From Parapedobacter lycopersici (GTDB taxonomy: Bacteria > Bacteroidota > Bacteroidia > Sphingobacteriales > Sphingobacteriaceae), in the NCBI RefSeq assembly GCF_024643285.1, contig NZ_JAMSLW010000008.1, forward strand, positions 1-64,000: 64,000 bases of DNA, read 5' to 3'. The notes beneath the pieces were generated by a model. That model ran no database searches. It was not told the origin of the DNA and saw only the letters and a list, made by a program, of their open reading frames with translations. Made by a program: the position numbers and the translations under genes. Positions within the stretch are counted from its first letter, which is position 1. Each line of letters opens with the position of its first letter. This document shows positions 46,250-55,279 of the stretch, one piece after another.

Positions 46250-46852
46250 TCATTTCCAACGGATGGAATGGATGATAGTATCAATATCGGCACGTATGAA
46301 ATCGAGTACCGGCTGGATGGAATCCAGGCGCGGCTTTTCATTGAAATAAAGTGCCCCACGGAGGTAATGGTGCGTGCTGTCCGTAACAAAGAACTGAATG
46401 TTCGATGCGGTATTGCCGCTGATTTCATACAGCAGGCCAAATACATGGTCTGCCGGTCGGTTAATCCGCTGTTGATCTATTGCAGTCGCTTTAATGGTAT
46501 GCTTGAATGCGAACGTCCGGGCATCTTCCACCAGCTCATTAAAATGTCCCTTGCCTTCGATGGGAATGTAACTCAGGTGTATCCGTGCGTTAAACTGCTT
46601 AAACCAGATATCCGTCCAGCAAGGCTGTGCATCCGCTGAACGGTCGGGCTCCATGGCAGCGTAAGCAGGTATCGCAAATACAAAAGGGCATGAGGAAGAA
46701 AACGACCGATAATCTTTTGCGGGAAACTCGATGCGGAAATACCCCCTGGGTTTAGGCGAATAATGTGGCATACAACTGTAAATACAGCTGACTGCCAAGC
46801 AGGCAAAGATGCATAAAGCCACGTTTCGGGACATCATTCCTCCGTTGTTCAT
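46250..46852 (-). CDS. gldD: Gliding-motility lipoprotein GldD
   Basis: GldD is one of the Bacteroidota gliding lipoproteins, probably periplasmic, and is needed for gliding in Flavobacterium. 200 residues from the ATG at 46852. There is a lipoprotein-like signal (NVALCIFACLAVSCIYSC) followed by the family start KPRGYFRIEFPAKDYRSF, then PFVFAIPAYA, CWTDIWFKQFNARIHLSYIPI and GLLYEISGNTASNIQFFVTDSTHHYLRGALYFNEKPRLDSI. The exact start is uncertain among three nearby ATGs. The one chosen lies 10 bases after the aroE stop. Confidence 0.88.
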   Translation of the reverse strand: MNNGGMMSRNVALCIFACLAVSCIYSCMPHYSPKPRGYFRIEFPAKDYRSFSSSCPFVFAIPAYAAMEPDRSADAQPCWTDIWFKQFNARIHLSYIPIEGKGHFNELVEDARTFAFKHTIKATAIDQQRINRPADHVFGLLYEISGNTASNIQFFVTDSTHHYLRGALYFNEKPRLDSIQPVLDFIRADIDTIIHSIRWK

Positions 46853-46862
46853 CGCCAACGCA

Positions 46863-47606
46863 TCAGCTGTTCCATAGCTGCCAGTTCCGTTCGGCCTGCA
46901 GCTCCAGCATTTCCAAGCCATTCTTTATTGCCGCACCCTGCCGGGCACCACGTTTTAAAAATGCGGTGGCAGCAGGATTATATACCAGATCGTACAGAAG
47001 GTGCTTCTCCCCGAGGTATTCGTACGGAATATCGGGGCAATTGTCGATATCCGGGTAGGTACCAAGAGGTGTGGTGTTAACCAGGAGCAGGTGCTCGCTT
47101 AATACATCCGCACTCAGCTGGCTGTACGTGTATTGTCCTCCTTCGGGTCTGCGTGACACCAGGTGGGGAGCAATTCCCAATTGCGTTAGCGCATAAATAA
47201 CGGCTTTTGCAGCGCCCCCGTTTCCCAGCACAAGGGCTGAAGTATGCCATGGCTGGAGCAACGGTTTCAGCGATTCCATAAACCCGAATACATCGGTATT
47301 ATACCCGGTTAATATCGGTTCTCCCGTTTGCCGGTCAATCCGGATGCAGTTTACTGCAGCGATCGCTTCAGCTTCTGGCGAGAGCTGGTGCAGGTAATCC
47401 ATAACAGCAATCTTATATGGAATCGTCACATTTATCCCCGCCAATTGGGGATCATTCGAGATCAATTCGGGTAAAGCCGAGATTGATTCGATCGGATACA
47501 GCTGGTAATCAACCTCCTTTATCTGCTCCCGTTCAAATTTAGCGTCATAATACCGCTTGGAAAACGAGTGGGTCAGCGGATAGCCAATTAAGCCGAAATT
47601 TTTCAT
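46863..47606 (-). CDS. aroE: Shikimate dehydrogenase
   Basis: NADPH-dependent reduction of 3-dehydroshikimate in aromatic amino acid synthesis. 247 residues from MKNFGLIGYPLTHSFSKRYYDAKF, where SFS binds the substrate. The catalytic lysine is in GINVTIPYKIAVMDYL, NTDVFGF supplies the aspartate, and GNGGAAKAVIYAL is the nucleotide motif. The frame is open 32 codons further, into the upstream gap and comA end, but the family start is clear. Confidence 0.95.
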   Translation of the reverse strand: MKNFGLIGYPLTHSFSKRYYDAKFEREQIKEVDYQLYPIESISALPELISNDPQLAGINVTIPYKIAVMDYLHQLSPEAEAIAAVNCIRIDRQTGEPILTGYNTDVFGFMESLKPLLQPWHTSALVLGNGGAAKAVIYALTQLGIAPHLVSRRPEGGQYTYSQLSADVLSEHLLLVNTTPLGTYPDIDNCPDIPYEYLGEKHLLYDLVYNPAATAFLKRGARQGAAIKNGLEMLELQAERNWQLWNS

Positions 47607-47634
47607 GGTACAGGCAGTAAATTCGTAGGAGCCG

Positions 47635-48390
47635 TTAAATGAAATTATGAAAGGTATCCCCGCGCAGACCCAGACGGGTACTTTCCAATGCGATAATTTC
47701 ATGCGGGCTGATATTTCCCAGGTTCACATTGGCGCCTATAAGCTGGATAAACCAGACCTGCTGTGCTTTCAGCGGTGCCTCCCAGATGATTTTTTCATTA
47801 GGTATTTCGTTCAGGATCTCATCTACAAGTCCCTGCCTTACCTCGCCCGATTCCCGGTAAAGCCCGACGTTCCCACTTTCACGGGATTCCGCAATAAGCC
47901 GCCATGATCCGGCAGCTAACTCGGCTTTCATCAATGAAATCCATTTATAGGGAGCCATGATCTTCGTATTATCTTTAGACCCCACTTCAGAAATGACCGT
48001 AACATGCTGGGCAAGCTTCGCAATGTACTCGCACTTCTGGTCATGCGGCATCACGATGGAACCGTCGGAAATTTCAGCGTATTCCAGCTTGTATTTTTCG
48101 ATAACCCGTAAAAAATCATCGAACTGGTCACGAACTACAAAAGCCTCAAATAGGGTTCCGCCCAAATAAGGGTGTACACCGGCACTTCGGTATACCGCCA
48201 GTTTCTCTTCCAGCTGCGGGGTAAGATAAGCGGTTGTCCAACCCAGCTTAACAAAATCGGTATATGATGCTCCAACGGCCATGAAATCTTCGGCCTGCCT
48301 TACGCTAAACCCTTTATCCATGACCATTGTTAATCCATTATTCCTTGGTTTATGCGTACGCATCGGGACATTCTTCAACTCAAAATTCAT
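47635..48390 (-). CDS. Phosphosulfolactate synthase (ComA family)
   Basis: 251 residues with the ComA fold. FELKNVPMRTHKPRNNGLTMVMDKG is the start. FVKLGWTTAYLTPQLEEKLAVYRSAGVHPYLGGTLFEAFV and YAEISDGSIVMP carry the barrel residues, and VISEVGSKDN and WEAPLKAQQVWFIQLIGANVNLGNI follow. ComA joins sulfite to phosphoenolpyruvate to make (2R)-phosphosulfolactate, known from coenzyme M synthesis in archaea. Here it may supply a sulfonate for another product, or have changed function. A start at 48390 (MNFELK) is preferred to the upstream frame limit. A GGCCGT/ACGGCC hairpin lies just upstream (48433-48452). Confidence 0.85.
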   Translation of the reverse strand: MNFELKNVPMRTHKPRNNGLTMVMDKGFSVRQAEDFMAVGASYTDFVKLGWTTAYLTPQLEEKLAVYRSAGVHPYLGGTLFEAFVVRDQFDDFLRVIEKYKLEYAEISDGSIVMPHDQKCEYIAKLAQHVTVISEVGSKDNTKIMAPYKWISLMKAELAAGSWRLIAESRESGNVGLYRESGEVRQGLVDEILNEIPNEKIIWEAPLKAQQVWFIQLIGANVNLGNISPHEIIALESTRLGLRGDTFHNFI

Positions 48391-48462
48391 GAAAGTAACT
48401 GCATTAAATGCTAACAAAAGTTGCTGTGTAATGGCCGTATTACGGAACGGCCGTCCGGCAAA

Positions 48463-49866
48463 TTACGACGTATATTTATTAATGACATCGATTATGGCTT
48501 TATTGCCACGCAATTGTGGAAGGTATTCAAATAATACGGCATGCTTATGCGGATCGGATGAAAGCCCTAATTCCAAATAGTTCAACGCTTCATTATACTT
48601 GCCGTTCGCAATAAGATAAGCGACCATGCGATAATATAATTCCGCAGTTTCCGGGTTATTCTTGATTGCCTCGGCGATCGTTTCAATTGCACGGCCCAGC
48701 TTCCCCCTTTCGTATAAAATGGAAGAGTAATCCAGCCATGCCTCTGCGTCAATGGGATTCAGTTCAACTACTTTTTCGTAAGCTTGCTCTGCTTCATCCA
48801 GTTGGTTCAGTTTGTAGCGGGCATCCGCTATGGCAAACCAGTAATCGGGGTTATTCTGTTCCAGGTCAAGCGCCTTTTTATAAAAATGCAGTGACTCGAA
48901 GTGGCGCTCTTCGTAGTCGAGCGTAACGCCGATACCGAACCAGGCATCAGCAAGGTCCGCATCAATTTTCACTGCTTTTTTATAGTACGATCGTGCCTCG
49001 TCCATCTGGTCAAGCTTTTCATAACACTCTCCAATGGCACAATATGTTTCGGCGCCCGGGGGCTCATATTCGAAAGTTTGCTTATATACCGCAATGGCTT
49101 CGCTGTATTTGTCCAAATTGACCAATGCATTGCCTTTATTGAAGTAAGCCGAAGCAAAGTTGTCTTTAATCAATATGGCATAATCGTAGGCATCGATAGC
49201 CTCTTCATATCGGTTCAGCTTATGATAAGCATTCCCGAGGTTATACCATGCTGCACAGGAATAAGGATCATTATCGATGTATTGCTTGTAGAAACCGATA
49301 CTTTCTTCCTGCCTATCCAGTACATCGTAACAGAAGGCAAGTTCGTATAAGGCATCCTGATTTTCCATATTCTGCTTCAGGCTCGCCTTCAGAAAATGGA
49401 TGGCCTTTTCGTAATCGCCTTTATTTTGATAAAGCAACGCCATCTGGAGGTAAATCTCATCGGGGTTTTCGCTCAGCTCCAATGCCTTTTCCAGGTTGCT
49501 GAATGCTTCATCATAACGGTCCAGGTTACCCAGTATTCCACCCTTAATCAGGTAAATGTCGCTTTCCGAGGGTTCCAGGGTTTCAGCCTTTTCCAACGAT
49601 TCCAACGCTTCGGAGAACTGATGCGTAACGGCAAAAAGCTGAGCCTGTTTCAAATAAAAAACAGCCACAAAGGGGTGCTGGTTTACCGCATACTCCACCA
49701 CCTGAAGGGCCTTGATTGGGTCATTTTTATCCATGTAATAATCTATGATCCCTTCAAAAGCCTGTGTGTCAAAGAAATACTGGTCCTTATTGCGGATCAT
49801 TTCTTCATATCGTGCTACCGAAAATTTCGGGTCTTCGGCGGGCCCATATTCGAAATCGTCTTCCAT
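48463..49866 (-). CDS. Cytoplasmic TPR-repeat protein
   Basis: 467 residues without a signal peptide. An acidic N-terminus (MEDDFEYGPAEDPKFS) is followed by about eleven tetratricopeptide repeats of 34 residues from residue 40 onward. Good examples are AAWYNLGNAYHKLNRYEEAIDAYDYAILI and SAYFNKGNALVNLDKYSEAIAVYKQTFEYEP. The function is unknown. The TPR array suggests a binding scaffold. It sits upstream of comA, aroE and gldD on the same strand and has a long leader of about 250 bases with its own promoter box. Confidence 0.88.
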   Translation of the reverse strand: MEDDFEYGPAEDPKFSVARYEEMIRNKDQYFFDTQAFEGIIDYYMDKNDPIKALQVVEYAVNQHPFVAVFYLKQAQLFAVTHQFSEALESLEKAETLEPSESDIYLIKGGILGNLDRYDEAFSNLEKALELSENPDEIYLQMALLYQNKGDYEKAIHFLKASLKQNMENQDALYELAFCYDVLDRQEESIGFYKQYIDNDPYSCAAWYNLGNAYHKLNRYEEAIDAYDYAILIKDNFASAYFNKGNALVNLDKYSEAIAVYKQTFEYEPPGAETYCAIGECYEKLDQMDEARSYYKKAVKIDADLADAWFGIGVTLDYEERHFESLHFYKKALDLEQNNPDYWFAIADARYKLNQLDEAEQAYEKVVELNPIDAEAWLDYSSILYERGKLGRAIETIAEAIKNNPETAELYYRMVAYLIANGKYNEALNYLELGLSSDPHKHAVLFEYLPQLRGNKAIIDVINKYTS

Positions 49867-50122
49867 CTATATCCTAATTTAGAACTAACATTGAGGCTCC
49901 CATTCCGCTTTTCAGCCGCTGGCTTGATGACAACAACAAAATAGGGTTTTGTCGAATAATACTGTTAACACAAGTTTTCAACAATTGGGCCAGGTGTTTT
50001 TAAAGCTATTGAAAATCAATTTTTTATAAAAAAACCAATGTCGATAATCAATAAAGGTGTGGGTGCCTCCCTTCTGGATGTACGTGTGCACACTGTCGCC
50101 ATGATCGTCTCAAATCGATATA

Positions 50123-50130
50123 CAAAGGTA
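50123..50130 (-). promoter_or_regulatory. TAnnTTTG promoter box for the TPR gene
   Basis: Reads TACCTTTG on the minus strand. The predicted leader to the ATG at 49866 is about 250 bases. Confidence 0.5.
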
Positions 50131-50152
50131 CGTATTTATGCTTAAAAAAATA

Positions 50153-50160
50153 TATCTTTG
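50153..50160 (+). promoter_or_regulatory. TAnnTTTG promoter box for the aldehyde dehydrogenase gene
   Basis: TATCTTTG matches exactly. It covers the TTG at 50158 that opens the longest frame, so the true start must lie downstream, at 50257. Confidence 0.6.
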
Positions 50161-50256
50161 GATTACGCATGTTCCAAAGATCCATTACTGCGTAAATTAA
50201 CCGCGGGGGCAGGCCCCACCATTTTATCCGGATGCACCCGCTTCAAAAAATACCAC

Positions 50257-51801
50257 ATGATCAACAGACTGACGATTGAAGACATGCTGCAACGGCTCTC
50301 CATCAAGCCGGTAAATCCAGCATGGAGCACTGGTAAGGAAACAGGGGATGATACTTCAACACCGTTCGATAGCTTTTCTCCTGTGGATGGCCAGCTGATC
50401 GCCTCCGTCGGGTCGGCGTCTGCCGATGCATATGACCGGGTAATCGAACAGGCCACTGCCGCTTTTGGCCAATGGCGGATGATCCCGGCTCCACGCCGGG
50501 GCGACATCGTCCGGCAATTTGGAGAAGCGCTCCGCAGTCACAAGCAGGATCTGGGCATGCTGGTTTCCTATGAGATGGGCAAAAGTCTACAGGAGGGCCT
50601 GGGGGAAGTACAGGAGATGATTGATATCTGCGATTTTGCTACCGGACTCAGCCGGCAGCTGTATGGGCTCACCATGCAATCGGAACGCCCGCAGCACCGC
50701 ATGTACGAACAATGGCATCCACTGGGCATCGTGGGTATTATTTCCGCTTTTAACTTTCCGGTAGCCGTCTGGAGCTGGAACGCGGCCATTGCATGGATAT
50801 GTGGTAACGTGTGTGTTTGGAAACCTTCTGAAAAGACCCCCGTTACTGCCGTGGCCTGCCAGCAATTGATGGCGCGTGTATTGGCGGAAAATGGCATACC
50901 CGAAGGTGTGTCCTGCCTGGTACAAGGCGGCCGATCACTGGGTGAAGAGCTGGCCGGTGACCACCGTATTGCGCTGGTGTCGGCTACCGGTTCCACCCGG
51001 ATGGGCAAGTCGGTCGCCGCGGCGACGGCCGCAAGACTGGGCCGGAGTATCCTGGAACTGGGCGGCAATAACGCCCTGATCATTTCGCAGCACGCCGACC
51101 TGGATGTCGCCTTGCCCGCTGCGGTATTTGGCGCGGTAGGCACCGCCGGACAGCGGTGCACCACCACGCGCCGGCTGATCATCCACGAAGCGGTGTACGA
51201 TACATTCCGCCAGCGGCTGGTAAACGCATATGGACAGCTGCGTATCGGTAATCCGCTCGACGAACAGAATCACGTCGGACCGCTGATCGATGTGGATGCC
51301 GTCCGGCAATACGAAGCGGCAATTGCTTCCTGCCTGCGTGAAGGCGGGCATTTCGCCGTTGCTGGCACAGTGCTGGAAGGAGCAGAATATGTTTCAGGTT
51401 GCTACGTGCGTCCCTGCATTGCCGAAGTCGAGCCTTATTTCGAAATAGTGAAGCAGGAGACCTTTGCTCCCATACTGTACCTGATGAAATACCGCACACT
51501 GGAAGAGGCCATCCGGATCCAAAATGAGGTTCCCCAAGGATTATCATCGGCGATTATGACGCAGAACCTGCGTGAGGCTGAACAGTTTCTGTCTGTCGCC
51601 GGGTCTGATTGTGGTATCGCTAATGTGAATATTGGCACTTCAGGAGCAGAAATCGGAGGCGCATTCGGCGGAGAAAAAGATACCGGGGGTGGCCGCGAAT
51701 CCGGTTCTGATGCCTGGAAAGCATATATGCGGCGGCAAACAAATACCATCAATTATTCCGATAAGTTGCCGCTGGCCCAGGGAATTAAATTTGACGTGTA
51801 A
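50257..51801 (+). CDS. ALDH7-type aldehyde dehydrogenase (probable alpha-aminoadipate semialdehyde dehydrogenase)
   Basis: 514 residues from the ATG at 50257. The NAD-binding SAFNFPVAVWSWN and WKPSEKTP come first. ELGGNNALII carries the general-base glutamate, and Cys301 in GTAGQRCTTTRR is the nucleophile. The ending EIGGAFGGEKDTGGGRESGSDAWKAYMRRQTNTINYSDKLPLAQGI is diagnostic for the antiquitin/ALDH7 group. This group oxidises the lysine-derived aminoadipate semialdehyde (piperideine-6-carboxylate). It probably has a role in lysine breakdown or in aldehyde detoxification. It stands alone. Confidence 0.9.
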   Translation: MINRLTIEDMLQRLSIKPVNPAWSTGKETGDDTSTPFDSFSPVDGQLIASVGSASADAYDRVIEQATAAFGQWRMIPAPRRGDIVRQFGEALRSHKQDLGMLVSYEMGKSLQEGLGEVQEMIDICDFATGLSRQLYGLTMQSERPQHRMYEQWHPLGIVGIISAFNFPVAVWSWNAAIAWICGNVCVWKPSEKTPVTAVACQQLMARVLAENGIPEGVSCLVQGGRSLGEELAGDHRIALVSATGSTRMGKSVAAATAARLGRSILELGGNNALIISQHADLDVALPAAVFGAVGTAGQRCTTTRRLIIHEAVYDTFRQRLVNAYGQLRIGNPLDEQNHVGPLIDVDAVRQYEAAIASCLREGGHFAVAGTVLEGAEYVSGCYVRPCIAEVEPYFEIVKQETFAPILYLMKYRTLEEAIRIQNEVPQGLSSAIMTQNLREAEQFLSVAGSDCGIANVNIGTSGAEIGGAFGGEKDTGGGRESGSDAWKAYMRRQTNTINYSDKLPLAQGIKFDV

Positions 51802-51815
51802 GCTTTAAGGGCGCA

Positions 51816-52391
51816 TTATAGATAAAGTCCCTTATTCTCAATGAATCGCAACACACCGTCGGGCACAAAATAACGCACGGATTTACCTGCTTTTACCGCA
51901 TTGCGGATAAATGTCGATGAAAATTCCATGAGCGGCGTATCCGTAATCCGGATGGCAGGATGGCCTTCCCATTCAGCTATTGAAAAGCCGGGCCGGGGGT
52001 ATACATAAATGCGGTAATCCCGCAGCAAAACCTCATAGTTCTTCCATTTTTTGATCGACGCCAGGTTGTCTGATCCCATAATCAATACGAATGTCTTCTC
52101 TGGATGTTTCTCGTTAAGATGGGTTAGCGTATCGATGGTATAAGAAGGTTGCGGCAGGGAGAATTCGACCGTACTGCTCTTGATTTTTTCGGCCTGCTCA
52201 AGTGCCAGGTTGACCATTTCCAGCCGGTCGTACATGTTAATCAGCGTATCTTTCCGCTTCAGCGGGTTGTGGGGCGATACAACCAGCCATACCTCATCGA
52301 GATCGGTATAGTGGGCCATGTAGGTGGCAATGATCAGGTGACCGGTATGTATGGGGTTGAAAGATCCGAAGAATAATCCAACGGTAGCCAT
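51816..52391 (-). CDS. nadD: Nicotinate-nucleotide adenylyltransferase
   Basis: Joins nicotinate mononucleotide and ATP in NAD synthesis. 191 residues. GLFFGSFNPIHTGHL carries the nucleotidyltransferase (H/T)xGH motif, and VSPHNPLKRK and the C-terminal FSSTFIRNAVKAGKSVRYFVP (the SSTxIR motif) confirm it. It is the last gene of the yicC-gmk-nadD operon, starting 1 base after the gmk stop. Confidence 0.95.
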   Translation of the reverse strand: MATVGLFFGSFNPIHTGHLIIATYMAHYTDLDEVWLVVSPHNPLKRKDTLINMYDRLEMVNLALEQAEKIKSSTVEFSLPQPSYTIDTLTHLNEKHPEKTFVLIMGSDNLASIKKWKNYEVLLRDYRIYVYPRPGFSIAEWEGHPAIRITDTPLMEFSSTFIRNAVKAGKSVRYFVPDGVLRFIENKGLYL

Positions 52392-52392
52392 G

Positions 52393-52968
52393 TCAGTCCT
52401 TTTTTTCTATAAAATCCAGCATCAGCCGTTCCGCTTCCCGGCAGGCAACATCCAGGTCGTCATTGTGCAGGATGACATCAAACTGGCCGGCATAGCCGAG
52501 CTCCTTTTCTGCCTTGGCAACCCGTTCGGTTAATTTCTCATCGCTATCCGTTCCTCTTCCATACAGCCGCTGTTTCAGTACTTCCAGTGAAGGCGGCTGT
52601 ACGAAAACCGCCAGTGCACGGTCGCCGAATTTGCGCTTAAGGTGCAATCCGCCTTCCACATCGATGTCAAAGATGACATGTTTGCCCGACGCCCATATGC
52701 GGTCAACTTCCGTGCGGAGCGTGCCGTAAAACGTACCGGCGTATACTTCTTCAAATTCAATGAATTCCTTCTTAGCGATGCGGTGTAAGAACTCCGCCTG
52801 GGAAATGAAGTAATAGTCGCGGCCGTTTACCTCTCCGTCTCGCGGCGCGCGGGTGCTGGCCGAAATGGAAAAGGCAATTTTATCACCATATTTGGTCAAA
52901 AGATGCCTTACGATGGTCGTTTTGCCCGCACCGGAAGGGGCAGAGAATATGATCAGCTTTCCGTCCAT
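52393..52968 (-). CDS. gmk: Guanylate kinase
   Basis: Converts GMP to GDP. 191 residues. The P-loop SAPSGAGKTTIV is at about 9-20. SISASTRAPRDGEVNGRDYYFIS is the GMP-binding region, and FDIDVEGGLHLKRKF and IFVQPPSLEVLKQRLYGRG-type segments follow. It lies 3 bases downstream of yicC, a conserved pairing. Confidence 0.96.
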   Translation of the reverse strand: MDGKLIIFSAPSGAGKTTIVRHLLTKYGDKIAFSISASTRAPRDGEVNGRDYYFISQAEFLHRIAKKEFIEFEEVYAGTFYGTLRTEVDRIWASGKHVIFDIDVEGGLHLKRKFGDRALAVFVQPPSLEVLKQRLYGRGTDSDEKLTERVAKAEKELGYAGQFDVILHNDDLDVACREAERLMLDFIEKKD

Positions 52969-52971
52969 TGG

Positions 52972-53847
52972 TTACAGTACGTTTAGTAACTGCTCTTTGA
53001 TTTTTTCCAGTTCCTCTTTCATCCGCACCACCACTTGCTGGATACCCGCATGATTGGCTTTGGATCCCAAGGTATTGATCTCCCGGCCCATTTCCTGCGA
53101 AATAAAGCCCAATTTTTTCCCATTGGCATCGGTCGCCTCCAGCGCTTGCAAAAAATAATTACAGTGGCTGCGAAGCCGGACTTTCTCTTCGGTAATATCC
53201 AGTTTGTCAATGTAAAATATCAATTCCTGTTCAAAACGGTTCCGGTCTACGTTTTCTTTGCCCACCGTTTCATCCAGGTATTGATGGATCCGTTCACGGA
53301 TTAATGGAATTCGGCTGGTCTCCATCGCTTCCACCTCATCGAGTAGCTGGAGGATGGTCGATGTCCGTGAAAAAAGGTCTCCGCGCAGCACTTCACCCTC
53401 GTCCTTCCGGAACTGATCCAGTTGCCCTATGGCGTCCCGGAATGCAGCAAGCAGCAGCACGGCTTCCTCTTCGTCGGCACGGTCCTCATCCTGGCTGACC
53501 ACTTCGGGCATATTGAGTGCTAACTCAAAAAGATTGGCCGGTTCGTGACCCAGGTTTTCGGCAATGGTTTTTAGCTGTCGGTAATAGTTCCGGAGTAACT
53601 CATCGTTGATGGTTGCCGCCGATGCCGACTGATCGGTGTATTCGGCATTCACCGTCACGCTTACTTTACCCCGCTCCACCAGCTTTGTGCATTCACCGCG
53701 TAGAAAAAGCTCTTTATCCGAAAAAGCCTTCGGTAACCGGATGCTGAGCTCCAGGAATTTGGAATTTAACGACTTAATTTCTACGGTATATTTTACCTGC
53801 TGGTTTTCCCTGGCCCCTAAGCCATAACCTGTCATGGACTTGATCAT
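52972..53847 (-). CDS. yicC: YicC-family endoribonuclease
   Basis: 291 residues starting MIKSMTGYG, the hallmark of the family. The end is the DUF1732-type domain (LGFISQEMGREINTLGSKANHAGIQQVVVRMKEELEKIKEQLLNVL). E. coli YicC is an RNase acting on a small RNA. Family role otherwise is poorly known. The frame opens two codons earlier at a TTG that falls inside the promoter box, so the ATG at 53847 is the start. It heads the yicC-gmk-nadD operon. Confidence 0.93.
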   Translation of the reverse strand: MIKSMTGYGLGARENQQVKYTVEIKSLNSKFLELSIRLPKAFSDKELFLRGECTKLVERGKVSVTVNAEYTDQSASAATINDELLRNYYRQLKTIAENLGHEPANLFELALNMPEVVSQDEDRADEEEAVLLLAAFRDAIGQLDQFRKDEGEVLRGDLFSRTSTILQLLDEVEAMETSRIPLIRERIHQYLDETVGKENVDRNRFEQELIFYIDKLDITEEKVRLRSHCNYFLQALEATDANGKKLGFISQEMGREINTLGSKANHAGIQQVVVRMKEELEKIKEQLLNVL

Positions 53848-53850
53848 GCG

Positions 53851-53858
53851 CAAACTTA
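53851..53858 (-). promoter_or_regulatory. TAnnTTTG promoter box, leaderless start of yicC
   Basis: Reads TAAGTTTG on the minus strand, only 3 bases before the yicC ATG. This is the closest box-to-start spacing in the window. Confidence 0.65.
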
Positions 53859-53950
53859 GATAAATTTGCCCGAATTTATCGATTTCTCCACCGCCATAAG
53901 AAGTTTTTAGTAAAATTCACCGTCAGCTTTTTGCAATCGGTTATCATTCC

Positions 53951-54553
53951 CTACCAATCGTGTTTGGCAATAATGACACACAGGTACGATTTGTAGGTGC
54001 TGCCGGAAGCCGCGCGCACATAACCAATGCCAATGTCCTGTAAGGAAGCGTTCCATTCGCCTATGCCCAGTAAATGTTTGCGGTGGGCGTAACCTGGAGA
54101 GTTTCTGCCAATAATCATGGCATTAATGCCATCCACAGCCGATGGGTGATTGGCGCCGATGGATTCAAAACTGTTTGCATTCTTACGCTTAAGCCAGCTG
54201 GCATTCAGTGAATAGCCTGCACGGTCAATATGGTAATTAGGGCCAAAACCATCGGGGTCAGTGTGATCGAAATAATCGCGTTTGGCCATGTCCAGCGCCC
54301 TCATCTCCGCAACTTTTGCAAGCGTGCTGTTCCATTTCAGCGGGGTATGGTTTACCGTTATGCCGCGACTGAGGTGAAGTTTGCGTTGATAAGCCCCGGG
54401 GTTTTGCCGGATGTCATTGAGCAGTGCGAAAGCCTCGCGGGCTTCCCTGCGATCGACGGTCGGCCGGCTTGTTCCGGAAGGAGAAAAGGACGAAAGCAGC
54501 CAAAAGGCCGCAGAAAAAATAAGATATCTCACGGTAATACTTTGATCAAGCAA
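53951..54553 (-). CDS. Secreted CAP-domain (SCP/PR1-like) protein
   Basis: 200 residues from a TTG at 54553, or 193 from a GTG at 54532 that would begin directly at the signal peptide (VRYLIFSAAFWLLSSFS). The CAP domain shows AFALLNDIRQNPGAY, then LKWNSTLAKVAEMRALDMAKRDYFDHTDPDG and NSPGYAHRKHLLG. The conserved histidines and the SFESIGAN segment are present. Function in bacteria is mostly unknown. It ends a probable dnaN-dedA-CAP run on the minus strand. Which non-ATG start is used is open. Confidence 0.82.
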   Translation of the reverse strand: MLDQSITVRYLIFSAAFWLLSSFSPSGTSRPTVDRREAREAFALLNDIRQNPGAYQRKLHLSRGITVNHTPLKWNSTLAKVAEMRALDMAKRDYFDHTDPDGFGPNYHIDRAGYSLNASWLKRKNANSFESIGANHPSAVDGINAMIIGRNSPGYAHRKHLLGIGEWNASLQDIGIGYVRAASGSTYKSYLCVIIAKHDW

Positions 54554-54575
54554 ATGGCAAGGACTATGCCGGTTT

Positions 54576-55241
54576 TTATGCGTTGGGATTCCGCGGTTTT
54601 TTTAATTTTTCTTTTGCCAGCTCAAAAATAATTGGCAGCAGGGAAAGGAAGATAATCAGCAACACTACTTTGGAAAAATTATCCCTGACAACGGGAATAT
54701 TGCCCAGGAAATAACCCGCTAACGTAATGCCTACAACCCATAAGACAGCCCCAATAACATTATAGGTCAGGAAAGTGCCATAATGCATCCGGCCAATCCC
54801 GCCAACGAAGGGGGCGAGTGTTCTGACAATCGGTACGAAGCGGGCAATCACAATGGTTTTACTGCCATATTTTTCGTAGAACGCATGCGTCTTCTGGATT
54901 TGTTCATCCTTCACGACCTGCTTGCCGAATAGCCTGAAGCGGGTAACCTGCATTCCAAATCGTTTTCCGATGCCATAGTTGAGGGAATCACCTGAAATTG
55001 CCGCAACCAGCAGAATGAGGATCATCAGCCAAACACTGAGATCGTTGGGTTGCGCGGCAAGCATACCTGCAGCAAATAGCAACGAATCGCCCGGAAGGAA
55101 GGGCATTACCACTACACCCGTTTCAATAAAAATAATCATGAAAAGAATGAGGTATGTCCACGTCTGGTACTCATTAACGATTTCGACCAGGTGCCGGTCG
55201 ATGTGGAGAATAAAATCAAAAAGCGAATAAATGAGTTCCAA
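54576..55241 (-). CDS. DedA-family membrane protein
   Basis: 221 residues with membrane helices and the DedA/SNARE-associated signature. FIETGVVVMPFLPGDSLLFAAGMLA comes first, then GDSLNYGIGKRFG and FYEKYGSKTIVIARFVPIVRTLAPFVGGIGRMHYGTFLTYNVIGAVLWV. DedA proteins are needed for membrane homeostasis, and some family members move undecaprenyl phosphate or phospholipids across the inner membrane. It lies 38 bases downstream of dnaN. Confidence 0.92.
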   Translation of the reverse strand: MELIYSLFDFILHIDRHLVEIVNEYQTWTYLILFMIIFIETGVVVMPFLPGDSLLFAAGMLAAQPNDLSVWLMILILLVAAISGDSLNYGIGKRFGMQVTRFRLFGKQVVKDEQIQKTHAFYEKYGSKTIVIARFVPIVRTLAPFVGGIGRMHYGTFLTYNVIGAVLWVVGITLAGYFLGNIPVVRDNFSKVVLLIIFLSLLPIIFELAKEKLKKPRNPNA

Positions 55242-55279
55242 TGCGTTTACGTATGCTATTTCCCGGTATCACCAGCGGT

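Larger units (their letters stand above)
49867..50256. other. Divergent promoter region
   Basis: Space between the TPR gene (minus) and the aldehyde dehydrogenase gene (plus). It carries two opposed promoter boxes 22 bases apart. On the TPR side there is a long leader with a GTGTGCACAC palindrome near 50084-50093 and a T-rich stretch, but no riboswitch class I can name. Confidence 0.55.
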
